This document shows, one piece after another, positions 22,958 to 35,375 of a DNA stretch of 64,000 nt. A program made the translations under genes and the position numbers. The first letter of the stretch is position 1. Every line of letters begins with the position of its first letter. The stretch is from Trametes villosa (Eukaryota; Basidiomycota; Agaricomycetes; Polyporales; Polyporaceae), in the NCBI GenBank assembly GCA_002964805.2, contig PUDQ02000010.1, positions 558,001-622,000 of the forward strand, given 5' to 3'. The notes under the pieces are model-generated. The model was not told the DNA's origin, ran no database searches, and was given only the letters and a program-made list of their open reading frames with translations.

Positions 22958-25900
22958 CTGACACAGGATCGATACCGCGAGCTGATGGTTTCTCGGAGGG
23001 AATACGACTACCTCCTCGCATGCAAACGCCATGCCGTTGAGCCGTCTCCCAAGCCGTCTCCCAAGCTGCCGTCGCGCAGCCTGGTTGTATGGTGCCCTGC
23101 ATGTCCCCAGCCGGGAAAGAACATGCGGCCAGGTTGGGACCGCAGGCGTGTGGATCTGCGGTAAGAACATCGGCCAGGAGGAACCTTGCGTGAGGGGCTG
23201 ACAGTGCCGACAGGTACATCAACGCGCTGTTCTACAGCGTCAACGGGAACTTCCACTCGAAGAGTGTGAGAAGCCAATGGACATGATAGACGTCGCCCTC
23301 ACAGACGGTGCGGCGTACTTCGTCGATCAGGCGGACTTTCAGACCTATTGTGACAACATAGGCCACACATCACGCGAGGTACGTAGGACGACAGGCGCGC
23401 AGACGCAGTGCTCACATCTGTCACCAGGAGATGACGTGTCACAAGTTTGCGGCCATGGGCTACGGGGCGCATTGGGGGAAGGTCACCGGGATCGTGGTAC
23501 TGGTCTGCCGCCACCTGATACTCATGCTGGGGAGCACAGTTGACCTGCACGGCACCGAGAAGTACGTTTGTCCAAGTGCTCGCGAGAAACAAGCTGACCC
23601 AACGTGATGAAGCCAGAAACACGTTGACTACGCAGTCGTATCTGGGACTCAAGCCTGGCTCGTCCTCTTGCTATTCAAGATGGCGTACAACATCGCGTGC
23701 CAGTACATGATCCACTTCCTGGAGAGACTCGGCAAGTTCGAGCGGGTCGTCGGCGCTTTGAATAGCGTGAAGACAGCGAAACTTCCCGAGGTCCAAGCAT
23801 GCATCGGCAAATTCCACGTGAACGGACACACGCAAGGCTGTCGGACGTGGCAGTCGCCCAACCTCATGCCCGGTAACGGCTGCGGTGATGGAGAAGGCTC
23901 GGAGCGGGAGTGGCACTTGACGAACCCAACCGCGGCGACTACCCAGGAGATGGCGCTGGGACATTGCCACAACACCTTGAATAGCACCTACTCGGACCTA
24001 AACTGGCAGCAGGTGCACAAAATGTGTACGTTCCTCGCGCCCCTTGGGCCTGATAGCAGCTGACGGCCTTCACAGTGCGGACACTGGTGAAGGACCTCGA
24101 GAAGGCCGAGAAACAGTGTCGGCAGACCGGGTGTTACCTGCACAATCTGGAGAAGACGATCAACACCGCGTTGGTGCTGCAGTGGAAGGAGGAAGAGGCG
24201 GAATGGTTGCGCCTCGTGGTCGACATCCGCAACCACAAAACATTGCCAAATCCGTACAGCACAAGCAGAGAAGAAGGTAAGCAAGCTGCGGATGCCTGCA
24301 TGCTCATTGGGGAGACTGATCATATGCATGCAGCACTTTCTGTTGAGGCGACGGTGAGCGAGTTGCGCGCGGAGCACGGTGCCCGGGCGGACCTGGCAGG
24401 AGTGGGAGTGGTCAACGCCATACAGAGAATGATCGACCTGGAAGGCGCGAAGTAAGCGAGTGCACAGTGCGGCAAGCTCCAAACTAACAGCGGCACGTAG
24501 AAGCGCGCTCATCACCACAATTTGGAACATGGACCGCACAAAGAAGAGGCAGTGGGCTGCGATCACGAACAAGGTGGTCAACTTCCTCCTGGAGTCGGAG
24601 CTGTGCGCCGAGGAGTATGGGAAGTGGGTTACAGCGTACGTCGTGCAGGTGTTCAAAGCCGCTCAAAAGGAACACCCGGGCATGTGCGGTTTGCCATGGC
24701 GCAATGAACACGACGATGCCGCAGCAGACATCCCGAAGGGACCCGCAGAGCTGAAGTCGGACCCGCCAGAGGACCACTACCTGGAGGAGCTCATTCAGAC
24801 AGTAACGAAGGTCCGAATACTGATCCCGTCCTCGTATCATAGCACGATGCACACCCACGCGGCGTTGAAGACAGCGGTGGATATTGAACGCAAGCTGTGC
24901 CAGGGACAGGCCAACGACGCGCTGGATGACTTACAGACTCACATCGTGGCACGGCACAGTTTACGAGACCTTCGCACCGCGGTGAAGGGTCCGAAGCATG
25001 GCAAAGAGGTGCAGGCCCTCGGCCTCGCAGAGAGAAAGGTCGGTGAGGGGGCCATGTACGAATACAGACGGTTGCGTGTGCTATTGCGCATACTGGGCAT
25101 GCTGGAGAACGACTCGGCGTACCGGCCGTTGAAGGACGCCAACGTAGCGCATTTCGTTGTGGTCGAGGAGCAGCACAAACCGGGAACAGGCGCGCGGGAG
25201 GAGAGCTGGCTGTGGGGCGATTTTTCGTTTGTGCGCCGGCAGAAGGACACGGCAGTGGCTGAGTTCCTGCTTCAAAGTACGTGTCTGCCTGTCGTGGCGG
25301 TGACCAGGTGACTAACACGGGACATACAGAAACGGAGCCGCACTGGTTCCGCAGTCGCGCCAAGTACGCGTGTTGTGCGGAGGAAGTATATATCAAACGG
25401 GAGGAGATGTATCGCACCTGGGCGATGTTTGAACACGAGCGAGAGCAGTGGCGAGCACGAGCCGAAGAGAAGACAGCTCTGGGCTTGCTCGGGCATGCTG
25501 TGTACTGCAGAAAGTAAGGCATCGCGATGATTGCAACAGCGCACCAGCTCACGCCACGATCAGACAAGCTCACAGGTACAACACCCTGGTGCAGAAGACT
25601 CATACGTATTACCCCAAGGATTACAACAAGGTGAGTGGCGGCCGGGCAATTGCTTGGCCCGGCAACACTGACAGTGTGGCGGCAGGGGGCAGTAGGTATT
25701 CCCCAAAGGGTGTGTGGCACGTTGGGCAGCCCATGAGGCTCAGGGAAGCTACGAGACTGTACGTAGAGTGTATAGTATCCGTCATGGAGAACGCGCTCGC
25801 ATGGTCCGCCTGCGTGCGCGGCGCGCACGCGCACGTGTGCGGCCGTGGTTTCCTCGCGCAGCGGTCCGATGATGTACGTGCGACGCGATCACATGCGACG

Positions 25901-26161
25901 CAAGCTTGCCGCGACACGATGCACGGAGGACACAACTTTTAGAGGACAGTTTGTATATAGTGCATGGTTCATGTGCGGCCATGTCGACGATTCGTTTTTC
26001 ATGGTACTGCGGCAGCGTAGGAGTACATAAACGGGCTGGGGGGGTGGTGCGACACCCCGCCTCTGCCTCCCCTCACTCATCATCCTCCGGCGTCTCTGCC
26101 GACCTACTTGCCCGCCTACCTGTTGTCCACATTCCTCGTGTTCGCTCTCTCGTTCCAGCCA

Positions 26162-27815
26162 ATGGCTTGCTCGTACAAGTCCATCGCCCGCAAGGCCAAG
26201 ACCGCCGCGCACAACCCCAGGTCCACGCCTCGCTGGGGCAAGGCTCAACCCAAAGTCGCACCAGCAAACTGCGAGGAACTGTTCGGCCTGTGGTCCCCAG
26301 CCCCGCACGAGCCTTGTGAGACCTGTAAAATAGACAAGGTTGCGTGCGAGGCCGCGCAGGGGAGCACGTTCCAGTGCGCACGGTGCGCGGAGGGGAATTG
26401 CAGCGGCGGAGGTGGCAAGTTCTGCTCGTGGGGCGAGGGTACGTGCTGACATTCCGTGAGATACGCTCGTGCTAACGGACTGTGCAGTGCTCGAAGACAA
26501 GGTCCCGGCAAACGGCAAGAAGGTCAGCAGTAAGGCTGCACATAGGTCGATCCGTAGGTGATCTGGATCTGTACCTATAGGTAATGGGAGATCATGAGCT
26601 ATGATCTGGAACTGGGGTTGATCTGCCTTTTAGGTACCTGTGACCTAGTGATCTATACCTAGTACCTACAGGTCGACCTATACATGGTCTGTGTTGTGTA
26701 TGCTGTACCAAGTTCGGGTCATAATAAGTCTCATACAATGTCTAAACACATTATGACAGTACAATGAGGTCTACATATAGCTTGGGTGCATACCACCAAC
26801 CCACATGCCTTGAGATTTACAATTTTTGAGGCCAGATATTACGATTTTGCACCTTCATTTGAGGTCAAGTGAGTGAATGTATCCTACAAACAGATCATGT
26901 AGGTCAATTAACTGGATCACAAGCCTTGATCCAGAGCTGGAGTTGATCTGCCATCTAGGTACCTGAACCTAGTTGACCTGAACCTACAGGTCAATTTGCG
27001 GGTCAGATCAGGTCGACCTATGCAGTGACCTGAACCTATGTGCAGCCTTAGTCGGCAGGCGCGCGCCCAGCAACTGGGGCCATTTCGTGCGCAGGAAGTT
27101 GGGGCGGGGCTCGCCCTCCACCAGCCGCACGCGGCGCCCCACGGTCGTTTTGCCCGCGCGAGCGCGCCGCACAACGCAGGCCGCACGTGAGGCCAGCCAC
27201 GAGTCCAACTCCGACGAAGTCGATCAGCTCGAGTCAGAGGACGACGACGCCAACGGGGGTGAGGGCGACACAGCGGAGGCCGCCAAAGTTGACACCGGGA
27301 ACATGGAGCTCGACGATTTGGTGGCCAGCTCGGAGGACGAGGTCACCCACGCGGACTTCAACTTCGCCATGGCTGAGGCGCTGCAGGGTTGCCCAGCAGT
27401 GCTCACCGACGCCTTGCCAACCAACCACGCCGGTCTGGAGGCGCGCGCCACGGCGGTCCGGGTGTATATCACGCAACTGACCAAGTCTCTTCCTCACAAG
27501 ACGACGGCTCTGGAGAAGGCCTTGCGCTCGCTGGACCGGCTCCGGAAGGCTCCAAGCGTCGCGCAGGACGTCTTCGCGCGGGTCAACGCCCTCCACGCTG
27601 TGCAATTCGCGTCCCTCGTGAGCGCGCAGGCTTGGCTCAAATGGGCGGAGATGATTGTGGGCGCAATTGAGGTGACAGACGACGAGGGGGAACTCGCGCC
27701 GGCCTCCGACACCGCCGATACCGCGAACAACGCCACGGCCAACACCGTGAACAACACCATGACCGACACCGGCGAAGACGACACCGACGAAGAGGCGATT
27801 GACGAGCTTGTGTAG
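26162..27815 (+). CDS. Cys-cluster protein with a MITE-derived intron
   Basis: Exons 26162-26438, 26488-26529 and 27052-27815 total 1083 nt, 360 codons plus stop. A pyrimidine-rich leader and a TATA-like ATAAAC near 26025 precede the ATG. The N-terminal part is basic and carries CETCKIDKVAC...CARCAEGNC...C, loosely like a Zn2Cys6 or zinc-knuckle cluster. The rest is acidic, Ala/Glu/Asp-rich, ending EEAIDELV. Intron 1 is an ordinary 49 bp; intron 2 is an entire transposon (see the MITE entry). The gene follows the KDZ transposase on the same strand. No function is assigned; DNA binding is only a guess from the Cys pattern and basic N-terminus. Confidence 0.75.
26530..27051 (+). mobile_element. 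MITE (TA duplication) acting as a 522-bp intron
   Basis: The element AGGCTGCACATAGGT...ACCTATGTGCAGCCT (26533-27048) is flanked by TA at 26531-26532 and 27049-27050, as for Tc1/mariner-type elements. Its interior is full of AGGTACCTGAACCTAG-like palindromic motifs. With the flanking bases the ends read GTAAGG...CCTTAG, that is, splice donor and acceptor. Removing 26530-27051 restores the frame exactly. Confidence 0.85.
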
Positions 27816-28196
27816 TTGGGCCGGCCCTTAACGGCGGTTGGACAGAGCATGGGTTTACCGTACAAGGGGTAAAGATACTGACTGACATTGCAGGATATGG
27901 ACTGTACGATACGCATCGCGTGCTGAAGCAATGGGCAGCAATGTAATACTACATGGGCGGTGGGGGATCAGGAAGAAGTGCATATCATTGTATGTAACAT
28001 ACTCATGCGAAGACTACAAATTGCATGCAGAGTGAGCTCGTCAAGTATCGCGTACACGGGAGGTGGGGTGGGATCATGAGGACGGAACTGGCTAATGCGT
28101 GCGACTATCGATGGGGCCAGGTGGCCAGCCAGCAGGATGGGGTGGGGAGAGAGGGGGGGAAGGTGCTAAGCCGCGCGAAACACACATCCGCGCGAT

Positions 28197-29451
28197 ATGC
28201 TCGACCAACCGCTACCTCTAGTGCAAGGGGGAAAGCTTCCTGATGGGGCGGAGCTTGCGGTCGACATGGTTGTACGGCTGAAGGTGCGTTCTGGTTGGGT
28301 ACAGTCAGGTTCACAGCTGATGCAAAGGCGCAGGTGGACAGTGAGCCCATGCGGGGGAAGGTGGTCTGTTGAGGCGAGGGACCGGATGCGACGTACAGCC
28401 TGCAGGACCTAGCGGGCCTTCCAAAAGACGCCACAACGCTTGCTCTGGAGCATTGGGAGACTGTGATGCTCGAATGAACAAAGGGAGGGCTTGCGAGCGA
28501 GGATGCGTGGACGGAAGAGGGCGTGCGCGTGTATTTCTGGCGGATGGAGGGGCTGTCATGTGCAGGTTTCGCACGTGAACTGCACGCGTTTGACTGCACG
28601 CACGAACGGTTCGCTTATCCCCGGCTGGAAGTGAGCGAGGCGTGCGCGGGTGAGGTCGCCGGGCGGCGTTGGATGGCAGTTTGGGCCGAGGTGAGTGCAG
28701 CTGTGCAAAGATTGATCACCACTTTGGCTGACGGTTAACAGGAGCACACCGGGGTAGAGGTGTTTGCAGTTGAGATACCCCGTGGGGGCTTAGTAGTGGA
28801 AGAAACCGAGCCCTTCAAGAATGGTGTCACTGGCCTGGAGGGCGCAGCGTTCTGGTGCGTTTGGTCCGTGGCCCGCTGCGGTTGGGAGCCGTACGGCCGC
28901 TTCGCAACCATCCCCGTCCACGACAGCGCTCGCGTGGTGTTGGTGAGAAGACCAGACGTGGGGGATCTACGTGGGGTGGGGAATGCACTGTTGCTGCTCG
29001 AGCAGGCTCAGGACACGGTGGTCGGAAGGGTCGATGTGAGTGTCTATTTGTTCGCGTGGGGCGGAAGCTGACGATCTCACACCGATATACGCAGCGGAAA
29101 GAAGCACCAAGCGGGGAGGATCATGTGAAGGCTGTACGGGGGGACCAGGCGATTGCGAGGGTTGAGGCGGGACTGCTCGCTCTGAACGCCGAAGCCGACC
29201 GGGTGCGGCACAGGCGTGAGGTGGAAGTAGGGAGGGGTGCGGGCAAGGGGGCCGGCGCAGGGGTGCGGGCGCCGCACGCCCGCAAGGGGTGCCTGGTGGG
29301 CGGGAGTGCTCGGAAGGAAGGAGGTGATAGCGGGCCTCGTGAGGTCATTGATCTGACAGGAGACTCGGGGGACAAGATCGGTGAGGATACGGGGCTCAAA
29401 GACATGCACGTCGTCTGGGAGCGGGGTAGGGAGGTCATAGACTTAACGTAG
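28197..29451 (+). CDS. Six-exon protein ending in a VIDLT motif (unknown function)
   Basis: Exons 28197-28283, 28328-28360, 28406-28462, 28502-28690, 28742-29035 and 29095-29451 are all in phase 0 and give 338 residues. The middle has GRRWMAVWAEEHTGVEV and ARVVLVRRPDVGDLRGVGN. The C-terminal third is basic, then has REVIDLTGDSGD and ends VWERGREVIDLT. VIDLT followed by acidic residues is the classic SUMO-interacting motif; here it occurs twice. A paralogue with the same intron position lies at 63137-64000 on the other strand. The model is intact, so the gene may be active. No enzyme motif is visible. Confidence 0.72.
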
Positions 29452-29739
29452 GCACGAGCCTGATCCTGGGACAGGACAAGAGAAAGCAGATATTTTGCGG
29501 GCAGACGGAAGGGTAGCAAAGGTTGGCGTTGCACGGCATGGCAGCGCTCGTGCGGATAGTGCCAGAGCGTTAAGGGCGACACACTGTATGTAGTGATGGG
29601 AGTGAAAGGTCCTCGGACGTGCAGGAGGGACGGTGTTGTGGGAGTGAAAGGTCCCCGGACGTGCAGGAGGGACGGCGTTGTGCAGGTACTGATCAGATTA
29701 CATCATCTCAGCTAAGTTCTTGATGGCCCATTGTTATGC

Positions 29740-29956
29740 AAACTCATATTGCTTGATATTCGATGAGCAGCCAGAGAGGCATTGACTATGATACTGATAG
29801 AGACCTCGGTAAATGTGAGAATACAGGTTTCAATGTTGGTATAGCTACCAATCAAGCTGTTGTAGCATGCCCACACCTCAGTGTATCATAACTGAAGTTC
29901 AGTGGTGACAAATGGCTAGCCAATCTCAGAATGGGATGGTGTCATATCACTGGTAT
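29740..29956 (-). mobile_element. Y family internal fragment (copy 8)
   Basis: It matches the copy 1 interior near 4300-4510 (GATGAGCAGCCAGAGAGGCATTG). Y copy 4 is inserted at its right edge. Confidence 0.7.
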
Positions 29957-31388
29957 TACGATTGATGAGGAACGAAGAAATCGTTTCTTGTGGGGTGAGC
30001 TCCCAGCCAAAATGTGTGACGCCAAGTCGACCCCGTGGGAAAAATATTTTGAGAATCAGCTAATCCAACCTTAGATTTGAAACAAGCACCCTATAGAACT
30101 TCCACATACAAACTTGGGGTTAGGGTCACAGTCCATTAGAAAATCTAGGGTCAGAGGCTAGATCATGCGCACAGCCACCCTGACTGCTTGCTAGCCTTGC
30201 TCTAATGCTCACTGCTGGGCGCCTGTGTAACCCTAGGTGGCACAGCACAGGCAATCACTCTCCCCATCACTGTTTGAAGCCACAAGGTATGCTACTAATG
30301 CTTTTATAAGGGGTATATCCATTGATCACATATCAGAAGTAATTGTGACATAACATCACTACATACTGAGATTATGTAGCTGTTCTTCACAACCATACTT
30401 CAGTCACAATACACTGAGGTGTGATCTTGCTACAACAGCTTGATTGGTAACTGTACATCCAACACTGTCTCTTCCCATATACTGAGGTCTTTACAACAGC
30501 CTCCCTGGCTGCTCATTCAATGATAAGACATCAAATTGTGCATAACCATGCAGCCTTAAGGCTTATGCTGAGAGGATGTACACTAATCAGTTAGAGCTTG
30601 AAACCAGCCTCCTGATGGTATATAACACATGCATTTTAGATACAAATGGAAGGAGGTATGGGCCATACATTGCTCACTGTCTCTCATTGGGTGCTTATAA
30701 GTGCTCTTGTGCCACATACCAGCAGCAGTGATGATTCAAGTCAGCATTAAAAACCACCATTAGATAGCCCTCAAAAATGCCTTCCTAATGGTATACTGCA
30801 CCTGTAGTTTGAGCAACAACTGGATTTGCTGTGGCCAAAAACCTGCAGGACAATTCAGACCCTTGGGTGCTAGCACTGCTTCAAAATGAGTAAAACCTCT
30901 TTAGGGCAGTAACTAGAGGGTATTGGGCCACAGAAACAATCACATCAGGTAGCCCTTGACCATAGGTGTCTTAAGGAGCAAAGATATACACCATTTAATA
31001 AGGAGACTACTGTGTCAACAGCGATTTACTGTTTTTTTGCTTGGTGAATGAGACATTGATGGTTTAAAGGGACAGAAGGGTGCTTGTATCACAGCTACAC
31101 CCCTAGGTACTTTCCAGACCTAAGCAGGGTCTAATGATATCATAGTAATCAGTTCAAATTGACTGTACACTGCTGTACAGGCTGAGTAAGTGATTTATGT
31201 GTCCTTCTCATAAGGTTTTATAGAGAACATAATGGTCATTAATACCCATCAATACCCCCATATTGTAGAGCTCAGGAGCACCTTCCTAACAGTATATGAC
31301 ACATGCCATTTGAAGCAGAATTGGAGGAGCAGTGGTCAAAGAACTAGAGGAGGGGGCAATAATGTAAGCTGTGGCTGAGAACAAACAA

Positions 31389-31446
31389 GTACAAAGCGGG
31401 AGGCACGATAACGCGGATTCGCGTCGGCGTGCCTCCCGCTTTGTAC
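31389..31446. repeat. Hairpin cassette B in Y copy 4
   Basis: A 19-bp perfect stem (31389-31407 with 31428-31446) with an inner ACGCG/CGCGT stem. Confidence 0.95.
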
Positions 31447-31971
31447 ATGTTTGGCTCCCAACACAAATGCTTTCATTTTGGGCCACTGGATAGTCCAAAT
31501 ATCATGTATTGTATGTCATTAGAAAGCCATGAGTGAGCAGAATCCAATGGTGTACAAATGGTGATGTAATATCTACCATGGCAGTCATGGTTAGAACTTC
31601 AATTCCCCATTAGTGCCACAATTCAGCCACATTCAGCTTCTATGGTTCATACCTCAGTGCAATGTGCACAAACCCCCAAAGTATTATATACCATTGGATT
31701 CAGCTTTTCAATGTCTACCTAATGGGACATGCTATTTGTTGTAAGGGTGATCACAGGCTGCATAAATGCTCAAATTGTGCTTAAAATGACAGCACTGTAT
31801 AGTATATTCAATTGGCCCAGAATTTTCACCATGATACTATGACCCAGTCAATGAAACACCTCTGGTGGTGTGCTAGGCAGAGAAACACTGAGGTGTTACA
31901 TGCTGTTGAATGTATTATATCAAGAGGAAAGGAGGGTCATTGATGACAGCTGTGGCTGAAAACAAACAAAG

Positions 31972-32024
31972 CCAAAGCTGATGGCAGGGAACGCAGAATC
32001 CGCGTTCCCTGCCATCAGCTTTGG
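31972..32024. repeat. Hairpin cassette A in Y copy 4
   Basis: A 23-bp perfect stem (31972-31994 with 32002-32024) with a 7-nt loop. Confidence 0.95.
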
Positions 32025-33212
32025 TCTTGTTTGGCTCTTCACACATATTCCTTTGTATCTCTGCCACTGGTAGTCCAAATGAGATGAAATAAATGTTGCC
32101 AGGAAGCTATGTATGAGCTAAATCACCCTGTGTAAAAAGTGAGGTGTGATGTCCACTACAGCACTGTCTAACAGTGCTGCAATTACCCATTAGTGCCATA
32201 CTTCAGCCACATCCTGTTTCTCTAGCTGATATCATAGTACTTCATGCACTATCCTCCAGAGTGTTATATGTGATCAGATTAAGCTTTTTATTATCTATCC
32301 AATTGTCCCAAACATGGTCAGAGGCCTGAAAAATATCAGTAGTGTTAGATCACCCCCTGTACAGATCAAGTCAACATATCTAACTCCTGCTGCCACAAGT
32401 CATCTTGCAGATGAAATGTATATATGAGAATGTCCTTGCATCAAAGTAGTCATGAGCTATGGCAGATAGTAGAGATAGGAAGGAAAGTCAATGAATACAA
32501 GTTAATAATGTAACACTTCTGTTAATCTCACTTTGCTACACCCATGTGAGATATGTATAGTTGGAGAGGGCTCATAGAATCATGTCGAACATGTATAGGT
32601 CAGAATAATAAACCAGGAAGCAGGCTGCATAACTGGGAGAAGCTTGAATCAGTTCACGCACACAAACTCCAGCTCTGTAACAGCACCTCAGACTTGTAAT
32701 TACTATCTGTTGGTGAATGCCATAGCTGATTTGATCAGTCCTAATAAATGCTCAAACACTAATATTACTTTCAAGCAAGTTGGTTTATTGTGTGTTCTGA
32801 GATATGAAGATATGGGCAATAGGAACAGACCTCCTATGCTAGGGCACCCACCCACGAGAGGACAATGCTGAGATATATCTCTAATCAGATACAAAATAAT
32901 TAGATCAGCTGCTAATAATGCTGTAATGGCTATGGCATAAGAAAGTAATTGCTGCAACTGACCTGCATAGTAACTCAATCAATGCAGTCCTTTGTGTACA
33001 CTGCTTGTCCAGTTAATAGTCTCAAGTGAATATCGTCTGGTGTTGCTAATCCAGAAATCAGGCAGATTTCAATCAACATGATGTTGTGAGTGGTGCTTTG
33101 TGGTCCAATTCAGATAGTGCAATGTTTACAGTAACTATTAATTGTCCCAAGAAGTTTTAATATCTGATAAAAATACTCTACAACACCTCATCAATCGGAT
33201 ATGCCAGTATGT

Positions 33213-34320
33213 CCCTTTTAACCATTGAAGTCTTATTTACCAAGCAAAAAAGCAGTAAATCACTGTTTATACAGTAGTCTCCTTACTGAATGGTGCATAT
33301 CTTTGCTCCATAATTCACTAGTGGTCAAGGGCTACGTGACATAATTGTTTTTGTGGCTCTATGACCTCTAGTTACTGCGCTAAAGAGGTTTTACTCATTT
33401 TGAAGCAGTGCTAGCACCCAAGGGTCTAAATTGTCCTGCAGGTTTTTGGCCACAGCAAATCCAGTTGTTGCTCAAACTACAGGTGCAGTATACCATTAGG
33501 AAGGCATTCTTGAGGGCTATCCAATGGTGGTTTTTAATGCTGGCTTGAATCACTGCTGCTGGTATGTGGCACAAGAGCACTCATAAGCACCCAATGAGAG
33601 ACAGTTTGTATCTAAAATGCATGTGTTATATACCATCAGGAGGCTGGTTTCAAGCTCTAATTGATTAGTGTACATCCTCTCAGCATAAGCCATAAGGCTG
33701 CGTGGTTATGCACAATTTGATGTCTTATCATTGAATGAGCAGCCAGAAAGGCATTGACTGTAATACTGTGTTGTAAAGACCTCAGTATATATGAAGATAC
33801 AGTGTAAGATGTTGGTACAGTTACCAATCAAGCTGTTGGAGCAAGATCACACCTCAGTGTATTGTGACTGAAGTATGGTCATGAAGAAGGCTTCCTAATC
33901 TCAGCGTGGAATGATAGTATGTCACCATTATTGCCATACTTCTGATATGTAATCAATGTGTATACCCCTTATAAAAGCATTAGTAGCATACCTTGTGGCT
34001 TCAAACAGTGATGGGGAGAGTGATTGCCCATGCTGTGCCACCTAGGGTTACACAGGCGCCCACCATGGAGCATTAGAGTGAGACTAGCAAGCAGTCAGGG
34101 TGGCTGTGTGCATGATCTAGTCTTTAACCCTAGAGTTTCTAATGAACTGTGACCCTAACCCCAAGTTTGTATGTGAAAGTTGTATGTGGCGCTTATTTCA
34201 GATCTAATGATTGGTTAGCTGAGATTGAAAATATTTTCCCACGGGGTCGACTTGGCGTCACACATTTTGGCTGGGAGCTCACCCCATAAGAAACGATTTC
34301 TTCATTCCTCATCAATTGTA
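33213..34320 (-). mobile_element. Y family copy 5, truncated
   Basis: It begins abruptly at an internal Y position (CCATTGAAGTCTTATTTACC) and continues to the intact inner end CATCAATTGTA. The part carrying the hairpins is missing. Confidence 0.78.
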
Positions 34321-35375
34321 ACCTTCACTTCCTTGAACTCCCTGCAGAAGATTGCTACCGGGGGGTCCTTTCCACACAGAAGGATGCCAGTGTTAACTGG
34401 AAGAACAGCTCTAACCACACTATCCTAATCTTTCACGGCTGTGAGATCACTCTCCAGAACTTGATGGACTGTCATGGTGCCATTGAAGATGCCACCCAGG
34501 AGGTCTTGAAGAGGTCACATTCCCCGAATCGACATCCCTGCGCTGATAGACGATCCCACCAACACCAGCCCTGGGTTCTCCATGTTCAACTTGCACACCA
34601 TATCCTGACAACTCCTTCCCTCTCAGGCCATACCTTCTCCAACCTTTCTCCATCTCTAGAGACATCAGATGGTATGGGGTATTCAAAGTTTCAGCCTCAT
34701 TGCTGGTGTCCTTGCATTTGGTGTTGCATACCACAAGGTGCAGTCTCAGCAAGGACAAGAATGCACTATTCCCCACTGCCTCCCTCATCTATTCAGGGAA
34801 CGAGCAGGTCAAGCATCTTTACCAGTCCTGCCTCTTTGTCAATGTCAACGGACTATTCAAGTCTGATGACATTACACCAAGAATGAAGATTCTCACCAAA
34901 CCCCTCCTAGAAATTGGTATTGGTGTCTCACAGTACTTGGTGCCAGTGCTCTGCTCCCCTCCAACGTCACGACACTGGGATTGTCAATGTTGACCAGTTG
35001 ATGAACTCTGTGAACACTGTGGATGTTGCTTAATCTGGACACTCAATTAGGACTTCCTGGCTCCACTATGGTGTGAATGCAGTGGGGGCTCCCTGGAGAA
35101 GTTCAAGCAGTGTTCTCCAAAGTAACAAACTTGCTACACCTGGTTCCTGATGAGCATTGACAACACATGATTGCCAAGAGCCCATTGAGAAAACTCCCTG
35201 TACAGCTGGACAGTTGATGCCACTAGCAGAAACTCTGTGCTCACAGCACATCTCTCCCATGGACTGCCTGGCAGAGTCACTAGAAGAGATGCTCACTATC
35301 TCGGAAGCCGGGCAAACTTATAGAGCACTGGTGAAAGATTGAAAGGGCACTCTGGAGCACGCACTGTAGCTGATT
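34321..35375. other. Degenerate stretch, no intact gene
   Basis: Short frame-broken pieces such as DIPALIDDPTNTSPGFSMFN (near 34530) and KHLYQSCLFVNVNGLFKSDD (near 34810) suggest an old pseudogene. I could not identify the family. Confidence 0.4.

Larger units (their letters stand above)
6852..25700 (+). pseudogene. KDZ transposase, CxC2 type, with a 15.5-kb intron
   Basis: The exon 6852-7412 encodes a CxC2-like cysteine cluster (CYRCEDCLGRPVLCRAC, then H...P.H..L.W...LGF and TGHGG). It stops at a perfect donor GTGAGT. The next exon begins at 22967 after CACAG, and joins in frame as ETIP|DRYRELMVSRREYDYLL, exactly where KDZ proteins carry RYK.L...RE+. Further exons: 23214-23378, 23428-23561, 23613-24025, 24076-24451, 24501-25276, 25330-25513, and from 25576. 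Landmarks are WCPACPQPGKNMRPGW, AYNIACQYMIHF, GDGEGSEREW and the coiled C-terminal half. KDZ proteins are RNase H-fold DDE transposases. Decay signs: a one-base frameshift near 23268; the family Asp of YD..CQ is Asn (YNIACQ); upstream exons are not found. Confidence 0.82.
29957..33212 (+). mobile_element. Y family copy 4, nearly full length
   Basis: It starts TACGATTGATGAGG and reaches CATCAATCGGATATGCCAGT near 33210, where the last roughly 25 bp of the outer end are lost and copy 5 begins. It is almost identical to copy 6 in reverse. Both hairpins are intact: cassette B at 31389-31446 and cassette A at 31972-32024. Confidence 0.82.

Noticed and set aside
22940..22966. CTGA near 22951 as the Helitron 3' end (CTRR)
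   Set aside because: It lacks the upstream hairpin and the following T, and may be part of the host intron's branch/acceptor region.
31286..31498. Identical 70-residue frames in Y copies 4 and 6 as a conserved small gene
   Set aside because: Identity follows from near-identical DNA; the frame crosses the hairpin palindrome and is not kept in the other copies.
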